The notes under the pieces are model-generated. The model was not told the origin of the DNA. It did no database searches and worked only from the letters and a program-made list of their open reading frames with translations. This document shows positions 12,996-23,492 of a stretch of DNA of 64,000 bases, one piece after another. Made by a program: the position numbers and the translations under genes. The DNA is from Cepaea nemoralis (lineage: Eukaryota > Mollusca > Gastropoda > Stylommatophora > Helicidae): assembly GCA_014155875.1 (NCBI GenBank), contig JACEFZ010003490.1, positions 5,001 through 69,000 on the forward strand, written 5' to 3'. Numbering within the stretch: position 1 is the stretch's first letter; each line of letters opens with the position of its first letter.

Positions 12996-13195
12996 AACTG
13001 TAATTTTCGTGGATGACTTTTGTGTTGGCATTCTGGCGGCAGCATTATGCACGGTGTACCTGTGCAGGAAGTTGGATTGCCGAGAACTGTCTATTCCACT
13101 TTTCACATTGGACAGTGAGGAGTATTATGTGCGTATTCACTGGCACAGTAACGGAACATAATGGAGAGGACCCGTTGCCGTGAAGTTGGAATCTC

Positions 13196-13492
13196 GACTA
13201 ACTAACCAACTAGCCAACCAACCAACCAACCAACCAACCAAAAAACCAACCAGCCAGCCAGACAACCAGCCAACCAAAAAACCAACCAATCAACCAACCA
13301 GCCAGCCAACCAACCAACCAGTCAGCCAGACAACCAGCCAGCCAGCCAGACAACCAACCAGCCAGCCAGACAACCAGCCAGCCAACCAGCCAACCAATCA
13401 ACCAACCAATCAACCAACCAGCCAATCAACCAACCAACCAACCAACCAACCAATCAATCAACTAACCAACCAACCAACCAACTAACTAACTA
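13196..13492. repeat. (AACC)n-type tetranucleotide tract
   Basis: About 300 bp of AACC repeats with AGCC, AACA and AATC variants. One strand carries no stop codon over long stretches, giving a spurious NQPT-rich frame. Confidence 0.95.
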
Positions 13493-13734
13493 AGGTCAAC
13501 ACTTAATAGGATCTTGTAACCTCGTGTTGTCTATCTCCCCGTGAGTGTAGAGAACACCGCAGGGTCAAAGCCTTGTAGCTTGTTGTATGACATACGTAGT
13601 ACATTGCTCTGTCAGACCCCTCGCACCAAATCGTGGACACCAACAGCCATAAGCCAATGTACAACCCGCTGGTCACAAGCGACTGTCGTGTTCTTTAGGG
13701 ACTGCAAGGATCACGAACTTACATACACAGTGAG

Positions 13735-14247
13735 AGCGCAGGCTCGTAGAAGTTGATTGTTGTATACATAACTAAAGCACCGACTCGCATAAGTTGATTT
13801 TTTTATACATAACTAAAGCACCGATTCGTATAAGTTGATTGTTGAATACATAACTAGAGCACAGGCTCGTATAAGTTAATTGTTGTATACATAAGAGAGC
13901 ACCGACTCGTATAAGTTGATTGTTGTATCATAAGAGGACTCATGTAAGTTTATTGTTGTATACATAAGAGAGTACAGGCTCATATAAGTTTATTGTTGTA
14001 TACATAAGAGAGCACAGACTCGTATAAGTGTATTGTTGTATACATAACTAGAGCACAGACTCGTATAAGTTGATTGTTGTATACATAACTAGAGCACACA
14101 CTCGTATAATTTGATTGTTGTATCATAAGAGAACGCAGACTCGTGTAAGTTTATTGTTGTATACATAATTAGAGCACATTCTCGTATAAGTTTATTGTTT
14201 TATCATAAGAGAGCACATACCCGTATAAGTTTATTGTTGTGTACATA
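13735..14247. repeat. Minisatellite, 37/41-bp units (left part)
   Basis: About 12 units with the core ACTCGTATAAGTTGATTGTT and GTATACATAACTAGAGCACA. Most units are 41 bp and some are about 37 bp, lacking AACT. A SINE interrupts the array and it resumes at 14465. Confidence 0.9.
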
Positions 14248-14464
14248 CATTTTTTTAAAATGTAGTTGCATGTCCTTCACAGGACGTAGCAGTCACCCCC
14301 AGCATTTTGGCTGTTCGTCATTCCTGGGCGTTCATTAGTTTGCCATTGCTTTCTGAACGACCTGCTCCTATACCTTTTGCGAAAACAAAACAGCACCGCT
14401 GAGTTTCGAACCTGGGTATACGGGCTTACAAATCGTGTTCGCAAGCTCTTAGCAATGGAGACCG
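14248..14464 (-). mobile_element. SINE-B inserted in a minisatellite with 12-bp target duplication
   Basis: The 12-bp string GTTGTGTACATA flanks the insert at 14236-14247 and 14465-14476. Other array units read GTTGTATACATA, so the shared G variant makes this a convincing duplication. On the minus strand the element starts CCGGTCTCCATTGCTAAGAG, has a B-box-like GGTTCGAAAC, and contains the tail motif GCAATGGCAAACTAATG. It ends in an A-rich stretch. It was presumably transcribed by RNA polymerase III and mobilised by a LINE. Confidence 0.82.
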
Positions 14465-14545
14465 GTTGTGTACATAACGAGAGCACAAACTGTATAAATT
14501 GATTGTTGTATACATAACTAGAGCACATACTCGTATAACTTTCTT
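14465..14545. repeat. 37/41-bp minisatellite (right part)
   Basis: About two units of the same array as 13735-14247 continue after the SINE insertion. The second unit passes directly into LINE-derived sequence. Confidence 0.85.
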
Positions 14546-15185
14546 TAATTTTGAGATACGTGTTTCTGCAGCCAAACTGAATTCCTCAGCATTTCCCATT
14601 GATCATCCACATCTTGAAATATTATCTCTAGATCAGACAATACATCAAATTTGTTCTTTATTTCTATGTTAAAACTGTCTTTAATTTCCTTGTCATTTTT
14701 CGATGTGCACACATCATATTTAGTGTTTCCTGATGTATACTTGATTTCCTATAACTTTACTTCAATGTGCCTGTATGATAACAGTCTAATTTGGAACTGT
14801 TTTTGCGACTGTTAACGCATTTCTAAACCTTCTGCTAATCAGGATGTAATCAGTCTGGTTTTTAATCCTGCTGTCAGGACTTCCCCATGTCCATAATCTT
14901 CTTTGATGTTGTTTAAACCAGGTGTTTCCAACAACCAGTTCACGCCTATTCTACAAGTCTGTATCCCCTATCGTTTCATTCTCCCAAACCATGTTTACCT
15001 ACTGTGTATCCATCATCTTGCTTCCCTACTTTCTCATTGAAGTCACCTATTATGATGTTGTTGTTCTGTTTGTTTTTTTCAAATGAATGTTTACATTTCT
15101 TCAAAGCATTCTTCATGTCGTTATAAATCTTCTCTACACTATCTTCACTGCTTTCTCTTGTTGGGGCCATTGGGTCATGGAGACT
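14546..15185 (-). pseudogene. LINE endonuclease-domain fragment
   Basis: The minus strand encodes NNNIIIGDFNEKVGKQDDGY near 15040, then NRRELVVGNTWFKQHQRRLW near 14930 and IKNQTDYILISRRFRNAL near 14860. This is the second half of an APE endonuclease. The linker toward the RT follows (SDLEIIFQDVDDQWEMLRNS near 14600). At least one stop and shifts are present, and no RT follows. It resembles LINE-2 (compare GDFNAKVG at 54440). Confidence 0.75.
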
Positions 15186-15199
15186 GCTAGCAGTACATC

Positions 15200-15668
15200 C
15201 TGCACGTACATGACTGAATAGGCGTTCGCTAGTGTGTACGTGACTGTGCAACGTGTTCTCTGGTACTTACGTGACTGTACAGCGTGTTCTCTGATATGTA
15301 CATGATTGAACATGTGTTCTCTGTTATGTACGTGACTGAACACCGTGTTCTCTGGTACTTAATGACTGTACAACGTGTTCTCTGCTACTTACGTGACTGT
15401 ACAGCGTGTTCTCTGCTACTTACGTGACTGTACAGCGTGTTCTCTTATATGTACATGACTGAATTCGTGTTCTCTGTTATGTACGTGACTGTACACTGTG
15501 TTCTCAAGTATTTACGTGACTGTACAACGTTTTCTCTGCTACTTACGTGACTGTACAACGTGTTCTCTGCTACTTACGTGACTGTACAGCGTGTTCTCTG
15601 GTATGTACGTGACTGAATGCGTGTTCTCTGGTACTTACGTGACTGTACACTGTGTTCTCTGGTAAGCA
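15200..15668. repeat. Minisatellite, 31-bp unit
   Basis: About 15 copies of a 31-bp unit are present, combining GTGACTGTACAACGTGTTCT and CTGCTACTTAC. Variants include CTGAATGCGTG and ATGTACGTGAC. Confidence 0.92.
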
Positions 15669-15729
15669 CTCCTTCGTCCTGCGTGTCACAACATACACAG
15701 CCTGTAGCTATAGTAGGTTTTGTCCTTCG

Positions 15730-15801
15730 TGTCTGTCTGTCTGTCTGTCTGTCTGTCCTTTCTTTCATTCTGTTCTTTCTTTCGTTCTTTCTTTATTTCT
15801 T

Positions 15802-15858
<57 letters not shown>

Positions 15859-15865
15859 GTCTTTC
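15730..15865. repeat. (TCTG)n and (TTTC)n microsatellites
   Basis: A (TGTC)n run of about 30 bp is followed by CTTT-rich sequence and a clean (TTTC)n run of about 55 bp. The next 170 bp to 16035 is T-rich and unremarkable. Confidence 0.92.
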
Positions 15866-16034
15866 TTCCCCCTTGTTTTTGTTTGTCTATTTGTCTGTCG
15901 TTTCTTCATTCGCTCCTTCCTTGCGTTCTTTCTCTCTGTTGTGTTATGTGTCTTTTCTTCTAGTCAGTATTTATTATGCTTTGTTTACTGTTCTTGCTTA
16001 CATAATGTTTATTTTTGTCTTGTTAATCAGTTCG

Positions 16035-17232
16035 ACCTGGACACGTGTCTGGCATCACTGTTGTTATTGTCTTCGATCTAGTCACATGTCTGGCATCACT
16101 GTTGTTATTGTCTTCGATCTAGTCACATGTCTGGCATCACTGTTGTTATTGTCTTCGATCTAGTCACATGTCTGGCATCACTGTTGTTATTGTCTTCGAT
16201 CTAGTCACATGTCTGGCATCACTGTTGTTATTGTCTTCGATCTAGTCACATGTCTGGCATCACTGTTGTTATTGTCTTCGATCTAGTCACATGTCTGGCA
16301 TCACTGTTTGTTATTGTCTTCGATCTAGTCACATGTCTGGCATCACTGTTGTTATTGTCTTCGATCTAGTCACATGTATGGCATCACTGTTGTTATTGTC
16401 TTCGATCTAGTCACATGTCTGGCATCAGTGTTGTTATTATCTTCGATCTAGTCACATGTCTGGCATCACTGTTGTTATTGTCTTCGATCTAGTCACATGT
16501 CTGGCATCACTGTTGTTATTGTCTTCGATCTAGTCACATGTCTGGCATCACTGTTGCTATTGTCTTCGATCTAGTCACATGTCTGGCATCACTGTTGCTA
16601 TTATCTTCGATCTAGTCACATGTCTGGCATCACTGTTGTTATTGTCTTCGATCTAGTCACATGTCTGACATCATTGTTGTTATTGTCTTCGATCTAGTCA
16701 CATGTCTGGCATCACTGTTGTTATTGTCTTCGATCTAGTCACATGTCTGGCATCAGTGTTGTTATTGTCTTCGATCTAGTCACATGTCTGGCATCAGTGT
16801 TGTTATTATCTTCGATCTAGTCACATGTCTGGCATCACTGTTGTTATTGTCTTCGATCTAGTCACATGTCTGACATCACTGTTGTTATTGTCTTCGATCT
16901 AGTCACATGTCTGGCATCAGTGTTGTTATTATCTTCGATCTAGTCACATGTCTGGCATCACTGTTGTTATTGTCTTCGATCTAGTCACATGTCTGACATC
17001 ATTGTTGTTATTGTTCTTCGATCTAGTCACATGTCTGGCATCACTGTTGTTATTGTCTTCGATCTAGTCACATGTCTGGCATCAGTGTTGTTATTGTCTT
17101 CGATCTAGTCACATGTCTGGCATCAGTGTTGTTATTGTCTTCGATCTAGTCACATGTCTGGCATCACTGTTGTTATTGTCTTCGATCTAGTCACATGTCT
17201 GGCATCAGTGTTGTTATTATCTGTAATCTAAT
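16035..17232. repeat. Minisatellite, 41-bp unit, upstream of an RFX exon
   Basis: About 29 copies of a 41-bp unit are present, containing CACATGTCTGGCATCACTGT and TGTTATTGTCTTCGATCTAG. Copies are very uniform. The last, diverged unit merges into the 3' splice region of the RFX exon at 17261: CTAATCAC-x-CCGCTGTTGTTGCCTTTCAG aligns with CTAGTCAC-x-CACTGTTGTTATTGTCTTCG. Confidence 0.95.
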
Positions 17233-17260
17233 CACCGACACCGCTGTTGTTGCCTTTCAG

Positions 17261-17384
17261 GTTATCAGAGAACTACGAGCTGTCAGAAGGCGTCTGTTTG
17301 CCTCGATGTGTGCTTTATGTCCACTACCTAGACCTCTGCAAGCGGCATGGGTTCAAGCCTGCAGGAGCAGCAACTTTCGGCAAG
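17261..17384 (+). CDS. rfx6: RFX-family transcription factor, DNA-binding-domain exon 1 of 4
   Basis: This exon encodes the N-terminal half of the RFX winged-helix DNA-binding domain, which binds X-box promoter motifs in the nucleus. In the frame starting at 17262 it reads [14 protein letters not shown], then [19 protein letters not shown] and AGAATFGK. It is preceded by a TTGCCTTTCAG acceptor and followed by a GTATCC donor. Its length is 124 nt. It begins in phase 2, so its first G completes the preceding codon, most likely the tryptophan that comes before this position in RFX proteins. It ends after a full codon. Family knowledge: EGVCLPR and HYL are typical of RFX4/RFX6, and the residues in exons 3-4 favour RFX6. 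The exon before it was not found in the window. The rfx6 symbol is an inference from residue similarity. Confidence 0.88.
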
Positions 17385-17444
17385 GTATCCGATAAACTTG
17401 ACTCTATCTGACAACCACTTCCAACTCACGGAGGCACGACCTCG

Positions 17445-17466
17445 CCCCCCCCCCCCCCCCCCCCCA
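17445..17466. repeat. C homopolymer run in intron
   Basis: About 20 C residues are followed by (AAAT)n. Similar C or G runs occur at 7533-7549, 18789-18814, 33839-33855, 42919-42934 and 45774-45789. Their exact lengths in an assembly are unreliable. Confidence 0.85.
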
Positions 17467-17512
17467 CCACAAAAAATAAATAAATAAAATTATTGCATAA
17501 AGAACGGCATTG

Positions 17513-17935
17513 TTAGATAATGCCAATCCTGTTTGCAATGTCCAATGCATCATAATCAAGAGTTATCCTTACGTAAGCTTTCTTCTCACAGTCACGACGA
17601 ATGATAGTGTTGTCTGTTGCAACTCCAATGCTGTACAACTTCTTCACTGCCATCATTATCATCGACTTGTTGGCCCGTTTGCCAACAATGAAAACAAGAG
17701 TGTTGTTATCTTCAGTCTTCTTCATGGCAGACTCAGTGGCCAGTGGACACTTGGTCAGGCAGTACTGGTCAAGCTTGTTGGTCTTGTTGACACTGTTACG
17801 GGGGTATTTAGGAGCTCGGGCCAGCTTCAGTGTTTTGGAACAAAGGAAGTAGATAGAAGTCCTCAGTTTGCGATTCTTCTTATCATGAATCCGCGAACAG
17901 ACTTCTTGGCCATCAGTGCTGTGACATATTGTCCA
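17513..17935 (-). pseudogene. RPL23A: Processed pseudogene of ribosomal protein L23A (uL23)
   Basis: The minus strand encodes the C-terminal part of the large-subunit protein uL23 without introns. Recognisable blocks are [20 protein letters not shown] (near 17845), [36 protein letters not shown] (near 17710), [19 protein letters not shown] and [20 protein letters not shown], ending GII and TAA at 17513-17515. Substitutions at conserved sites (for example [12 protein letters not shown] in the usual lysine/glutamine-rich stretch) and a decayed N terminus show that it is not functional. No clear poly(A) follows the stop. It lies antisense in the intron between RFX exons 1 and 2. It is most likely a retrocopy made by LINE machinery. 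Confidence 0.85.
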
Positions 17936-17966
17936 GACATCAACAATTTACCGACACAAAGAGAAT

Positions 17967-19345
17967 AAATAGTAAAACGGGACACATAAGATTATGATAA
18001 CATTCTTCATAAAAATGTTCCTGTTCGAGAAAACAATCGTGTACGACAACGACACCATGCTAGTTTCATTTCTGCACTTACCATGTTAGGACCTTACTCC
18101 TAAGAATGCAATTTCTCTATATGCAAAAGCATGTTATTCCGTCTTAAATGCATATAGATGCCATTTTCTCAATGCACTTTTAATGCACATGTAAAATGAA
18201 CATTCTATGCATTGATATTTCTACAAGAGAAAATGATTCTACGAGTCGATCTCTTAAACGTCTTGTGCAAAGACCCACATAATTCTTAAGATATCATGTG
18301 AATCATTTGTAGGCTACACTTCTTTCATAAGAATGCTATGTAAAATTGCCATGTTCTTTTCGTGAGAATGACTGCTCATTGATGGGGAAACATAGATGCA
18401 CTAAGTACTCAAATGTTGTCAGAGAGTGCACTCAATGATAGCATCACCCCAGTAGGGCTGATGATTAAGTCATTATTACGTTCAGCATCTGCCAAAATGC
18501 GTTCTGATAAATGGCCATACAGCAGATTGTACCAGACGGGTGTGCACGATGATTGCTTGCAACAATCTATGGGTTAAATACCATAGTCTTGGACCCCTTT
18601 GCTCAAGGGAGGAAAGCTGGGAGAGACACATGTCTTGTATTCGAATCAAGGTATATATTAGATCATACCTATGTAATTGCTTTTGCATTATTCATGGGAT
18701 AAAATATGTATTTTCTTTGTGAGTGTTTTATATTTAATGATGGTTCATAAGGGTTACTTTCCCTGAAGGATGAGTGTCGAATCAACACCGCCCCCCCCCC
18801 CCCCCCCCCCCCCCATTCATGAAAGGCACTCGAACTAATACTGATAATAATAATCATGGTGATAGTGATGGGAGATGAGAAAGGTAGGTACTTGAGAGTC
18901 AGGTCTACCTCCTGAGAAAGGAAGGCCAGATCTTATATGACAGAAGTGGGATGCTGAAATGTTATAGAGAAAGCAATGTCTCATCATGTCTTGTCTTAAT
19001 CTACACACATTTCAACTTGCTTTGCGAGTACAGAGACTTACATATTGGCCCACCTTTATCTATATTACAAAAGGTACTTCGTTCCCTGGGGTCAGTAGTA
19101 AAATTCCGTGATCCCCACGCCTTCCAAGGGAACCTACATTTCTTATCTTTATTATCATATCTCATGAAAGGAACTTCACGTGGGGGACAACGAGCCCCCT
19201 AAAGGCTTCACAACGAAGGCATATGAAGTTGATAGCCCCTCCCAAGTAGGATCTCATTAGGTATCTCCTCGTCTAAATTTTCAACATCTCACAAGTGCTT
19301 TCTTTGGACTTTACCACACCAGCATCAGTTTTAGGTGGTGCAAAT
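17967..19345. other. Intronic sequence without recognised features
   Basis: Mostly AT-rich unique sequence inside the RFX intron. A run of about 26 C residues lies at 18789-18814. I see no coding block, tRNA or mobile element that I can support. Confidence 0.5.
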
Positions 19346-19348
19346 TAA

Positions 19349-19660
19349 TATGACTGAGAAACTCGGCGGATGTAAAAACTACAAAATATGTCTGAGAAAC
19401 TGGGCGGATGTAAAACACAAAATATGACTGAGAAACTGGGTGGAAGTAAAACACAAAATATGACTGAGAAACTGGGCGGATATAAAACACAAAATATGAC
19501 TGAGAAACTGGGCGGATGTAAAACACACAATATGACTGAGAAACTTGGCGGATGTAAAACACAAAATATGACTGAGAAACTTGGCGGATGTAAAACATAA
19601 AATATGACTGAGAAACTGGGCGGATGTAAAACACAAAATATGACCGAGAATCTGGGCGGA

Positions 19661-19693
<33 letters not shown>

Positions 19694-19695
19694 AA
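19349..19695. repeat. Minisatellite, 36-bp unit, with (AAAT)n tail
   Basis: About nine copies of a 36-bp unit are present, containing ATGACTGAGAAACTGGGCGG and ATGTAAAACACAAAAT. A clean (AAAT)n run follows (about 19664-19695). The 12-codon periodicity creates open frames on both strands. Confidence 0.95.
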
Positions 19696-20290
19696 AGGCG
19701 CACGTTTAAACTGAAGTCTTTACCGAGGGAACACAAGGAACACCCAATGAGAACAGAGAACATCGAGGATTACATACTCGGGTATTCCATACGTTCTTGG
19801 AGCGAAGGAACTGGTCACATTTTGCGTTTTGTATTCCAACTTCTGAAACAGCAGCCAACCCTTTTACTTCTTTTTTGTTCCTTTCAATAGAATAATTGAA
19901 AGGTGTCTGATTGAAGTCTAGAGTTGATGTTAGTACACCTGTGTTTCAACGACCAGGTATATAGTTGGAGACCGATCTGGTGGCCAAAGATCCACCCATC
20001 ATCTGGTCAAACATCTAATTCGTTAATGAACATAGCCAACCAGTCGTTGATCGTTCATCTAACCCCATGTTGATCGTTCAGCTAACCAGTCGTTGATCAT
20101 TCAGTTCGACACAAGTCCATCAACTGGTCAATATTGATTATCAGATGTGTTTGGGACTAGAAACAAACATAGACAAGCAGATACATACGCACGAAGGTAT
20201 ACATACAAACACAGCTCACAGTTGCACACAGCAACTTAAATAACTAGCTGCCTATATGCATGTCTTTTATTCTACACATCTGTATATCTA
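19696..20290. other. Intronic sequence with a short diverged repeat
   Basis: Unique intron sequence. Between about 20025 and 20120, three diverged copies of a roughly 32-bp unit containing CCAGTCGTTGATCGTTCA can be seen. Nothing else is recognised. Confidence 0.5.
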
Positions 20291-20299
20291 CGCGTCTTC

Positions 20300-20509
20300 T
20301 CGTCTGCATTATTATCATTATTATTCTGATTATTGGGATTATTATCATTATTATTGTGATTATTATTATTTTATCGTGATTATTATTACTATTGTGATTA
20401 TTATTTTTGTGTGCTTATCATTGTTATTATTGCCATACTTAGTATAATTGTGCTTATTATTGTTATTAATATTAAAATTATTACATTACTGTGATTATTA
20501 TTATTATTA

Positions 20510-20592
<83 letters not shown>
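20300..20592. repeat. (ATT)n-rich tract followed by (TA)n
   Basis: About 200 bp of degenerate ATT/GATT trinucleotides are followed by about 80 bp of TA dinucleotide repeats. The TA run ends only about 38 bp before the 3' splice site of RFX exon 2. Confidence 0.92.
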
Positions 20593-20595
<3 letters not shown>

Positions 20596-20630
20596 GTAAT
20601 TATATCAGCCGTGGCTATCTTCTGTTTCAG

Positions 20631-20691
20631 CTCATCCGTCAGAAATTTAAAACATAACCACACGAAGGCTGGGCACGCGAGGACAGTCAAA
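20631..20691 (+). CDS. rfx6: RFX-family transcription factor, DNA-binding-domain exon 2 of 4
   Basis: The acceptor is ATCTTCTGTTTCAG, and the donor GTAAGA starts at 20692. The exon begins LIRQKF in phase 0, directly after the FGK of exon 1. It ends [12 protein letters not shown] plus AA, the first two bases of a lysine codon completed by exon 3. This is the conserved recognition helix and wing start of the RFX domain (TTRRLGTRG). As written, the exon is one nucleotide short between KF and ITTRR, in the A-run at 20649-20652, which breaks the frame. One more A would restore the normal spacing, so either an assembly deletion or a genuine frameshift is possible. Length is 61 nt. Confidence 0.85.
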
Positions 20692-20702
20692 GTAAGATCC
20701 TT

Positions 20703-21002
20703 GACCCATCCATCGTTCCACCCATCACTCCACCCGTCACTCCATCCACCACTCCATCCATCACTCCATCCATCACTCCATCCATCGCTCCATCAATCAC
20801 TCCACCCATCACTCCATCCATCACTCCACCAATCACTCCATCCATCACTCCATCCATCACTCCACCCATCACTCCATCCATCACTCCACCAATCACTCCA
20901 TCCATCACTCCATCCATCACTCCACCCATCACTCCATCCATCACTCCACCTATAATTCCATCCATCATTCCATTCATTACCCCATCCATCACTCCATCCA
21001 GT
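20703..21002. repeat. Minisatellite, 12-bp unit (CATCCATCACTC)
   Basis: About 25 copies of a 12-bp unit and 4-bp CATC variants begin only about 11 bp after the donor of RFX exon 2. CATCCACC and CAATCACT variants form a higher-order pattern of about 60 bp. Diverged copies trail on to about 21120. Confidence 0.93.
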
Positions 21003-21120
21003 AACGAATCCATGCAAATATTCAAGCATTCTTTAATGCTGTCATTAATGCATTCATCCATCAGTATTTTCATCCATCAATTTATCCACCAATCAGTGTT
21101 TCCATCCATTATGGTCTCCC

Positions 21121-21394
21121 TTCATGATTGTAAATATTCACTATTTGATGAATACACTAGAGTATCTATCCTCTAGTTCCCCCAACCATAGTGTATTCTT
21201 GCAATAGTTCACCTATCCACGACTTATTTGAACCATTAGTACTTTCATTCGACATCTTGCATGCAACTACTACTGCATCAATACACTCATTACTTCATCC
21301 ATTAGTGTAAAATAATTTATTTTACAATCACTCCACCCATTCCTGTATCCACTTGTATATTATTACATCTATAAGTAATAATCTAGATATCACT
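21121..21394. other. Intronic sequence, no feature recognised
   Basis: AT-rich unique sequence in the second RFX intron, lying between two arrays. Confidence 0.5.
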
Positions 21395-21755
21395 CCATCA
21401 CACGAACATGCATCCGTGTATCACTCCATTCACATGTACACACATTCGTGAATCACCCATGGCACATGTACACACATCAGTGTAATCACCCCATTCACAT
21501 ACATACATATGTGTATCACTCCATTCACACATGCATCCGTTACACCTTTCACGTGTACACACATTCGTGTATCACCCCACGCACATGTACACACATCTGT
21601 GTATCACTCCATTCACACATACATACGTTATCACACCATTCACATGTACACACATGTGTATCACACCATTCACATGTACATACACCCGTGTATCACTCCA
21701 TTCACATGTACATACATCTGTGTATCACTCCATTCACATATGCATTTGTGTATCA
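21395..21755. repeat. Minisatellite, about 32-bp unit
   Basis: About 11 diverged copies built around TGTATCACTCCATTCACATG and TACACACAT are present. The units are less uniform than in neighbouring arrays, and the array passes directly into the next one. Confidence 0.85.
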
Positions 21756-21764
21756 CCATCCAAT

Positions 21765-23000
21765 TTCTCTCAAATATCACCACATTCCACTGCTATCTCT
21801 CTCAAATATCACCACATTCCACTGTTATCTCTCTCAAACATCAAAACATTCCACTGCTATCTCTCTCAAATATCATCACTTCCCACTGCTATCTCTCTCA
21901 ATTATCACCACATTTCAACCGCTATCTCTCTCAAATATCATCACTTGCCACTGCTATCTCTCTTAAATATCACCACATTCCACCCGCTATCTCTCTCAAA
22001 TATCACCACATTCCACCGCTATCTCTCTCAAATATCACCACTTGCCACTGCTATCTCTCTCAAATATCATCACTTGCCACAGCTATCTCTCTCAAATATC
22101 ACCACTTGCCACTGCTATCTCTCTCAAATATCAACCACATTTCAACTCCTATCTCTCTCAAAATATCCCACATTCAACTCCTATCTCTCTCAAATATCAT
22201 CACTTGCCACTTCTATCTCTCTCAAATATCACCACATTCCACCGCTATCTCTCTCAAATATCACCACATTCAACTCCTATCTCTCTCAAATATCATCACT
22301 TGCCACTGCCTATCCTCTCTCAAATATCACCACATTCAACTCCTATCTCTCTCAAATATCATCCACATTGCCACCGCTATCTCTCTCAAATATCATCACA
22401 TTGCCACCTGCTATCTCTCTCAAATAGTCACCACATTCAACTCCTATCTCTCTCAAATATCATCACATTCTACTGCTATCTCTCTCAAATATCACCACAT
22501 TCAACTCCTATCTCTCTAATATATCATTACTTGCCACTGCTATCTCTCTCAAATATCACCACTGGCCACTGCTATCTCTCTCAAATATCACCACATTCAA
22601 CTCCTATCTCTCTCAAATATCAGCACTTGCCACTGCTATCTCTCTCAAATATCACCACTTGCCACTGCTATCTCTCTCAAATATCACCACATTCCAACTC
22701 CTATCTCTCTCAAATATCACCACATTCAACTTCTATCTCTCTCAAATATCACCACTTGCCACTGCTATCTCTCTCAAATATCACCACTTGCAACTGCTAT
22801 CTCTCGCAAATATCACCACATTCCACCGCTACCTCTCTCAAATATCATCACTTGCCACTGCTATCTCTCTCAAATATTACCACATTCAACTCCTATCCCT
22901 CTCAAATATCACCACATTCCACCGCTATCTCTCTCAAATATCACCACTTGCCACTGCTATCTCTTCAAATATCACCCCACCCCACTGCTATCTCTCCTAA
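21765..23000. repeat. Minisatellite, 32-bp unit
   Basis: About 38 copies of CTCTCAAATATCACCACATT followed by CCACTGCTATCT are present. Two unit types alternate (CACATTCAACTC and CACTTGCCACTG). Several units between about 22120 and 22430 carry single-base insertions. Degenerate related sequence (TCTCTTATATACAACA) runs on to about 23110, ending some 40 bp before RFX exon 3. Confidence 0.94.
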
Positions 23001-23148
23001 TATCACTACACCAACTCTCTCTCTCTTATATACAACAGCTCCCTCTCTTGGATACATCAACTCCCTCTCTTATATACAACAACTGCCTCTCTTGGATACA
23101 CCAGCTCCCTCTCACAGAGACTAACACATGTGCTTATGTGTCGCCCAG

Positions 23149-23226
23149 GTACCACTACTATGGCATCGGTATCAAGGAGTCATCCGTGTATTACCAGGCT
23201 GTCTACACAGGTAAAGGTTTAACCAG
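23149..23226 (+). CDS. rfx6: RFX-family transcription factor, DNA-binding-domain exon 3 of 4
   Basis: The acceptor TGTGTCGCCCAG has a branch-like CTAACAC 26 bp upstream, and the donor is GTAAGT at 23227. The first G completes the lysine codon from exon 2. Then come [16 protein letters not shown] and AVYTGKGLT, and the exon ends with AG of an arginine codon. Family knowledge: KYHYYGI is the wing of every RFX domain, while GIGIKESS and GKGLTRFSG are features I associate with RFX6 rather than RFX1-3 or RFX5. The length is 78 nt (1 + 75 + 2), agreeing exactly with the phases of exons 2 and 4. Confidence 0.93.
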
Positions 23227-23387
23227 GTAAGTAGTCACTACCTCACTCACCTGCCTCAAGGTGTGGAAGGTAGCCAGGCACATCACCTCCTATCTCCCAT
23301 TAACCGAGTGTTTATACTGACCCCTTTGTAAGCGTGCAAGCTGTATATTGAGATACGTGTGACTGTCGGCTTAACCCAGGGGGACCG

Positions 23388-23466
<79 letters not shown>

Positions 23467-23492
23467 GGAGAGAGAGAGAGAGAGTGAGAGAG
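23388..23492. repeat. (TA)n and short (GA)n
   Basis: About 75 bp of TA repeats are followed by about 25 bp of GA repeats. They lead straight into the 24-bp array. Confidence 0.93.

Noticed and set aside
13180..13485. Gln/Pro/Thr-rich protein
   Set aside because: It is a translated (AACC)n tract only.
21448..23124. Long overlapping + frames rich in LSLSNITT
   Set aside because: The 32-bp unit cycles through three frames, so all three are open. This is a repeat artefact.
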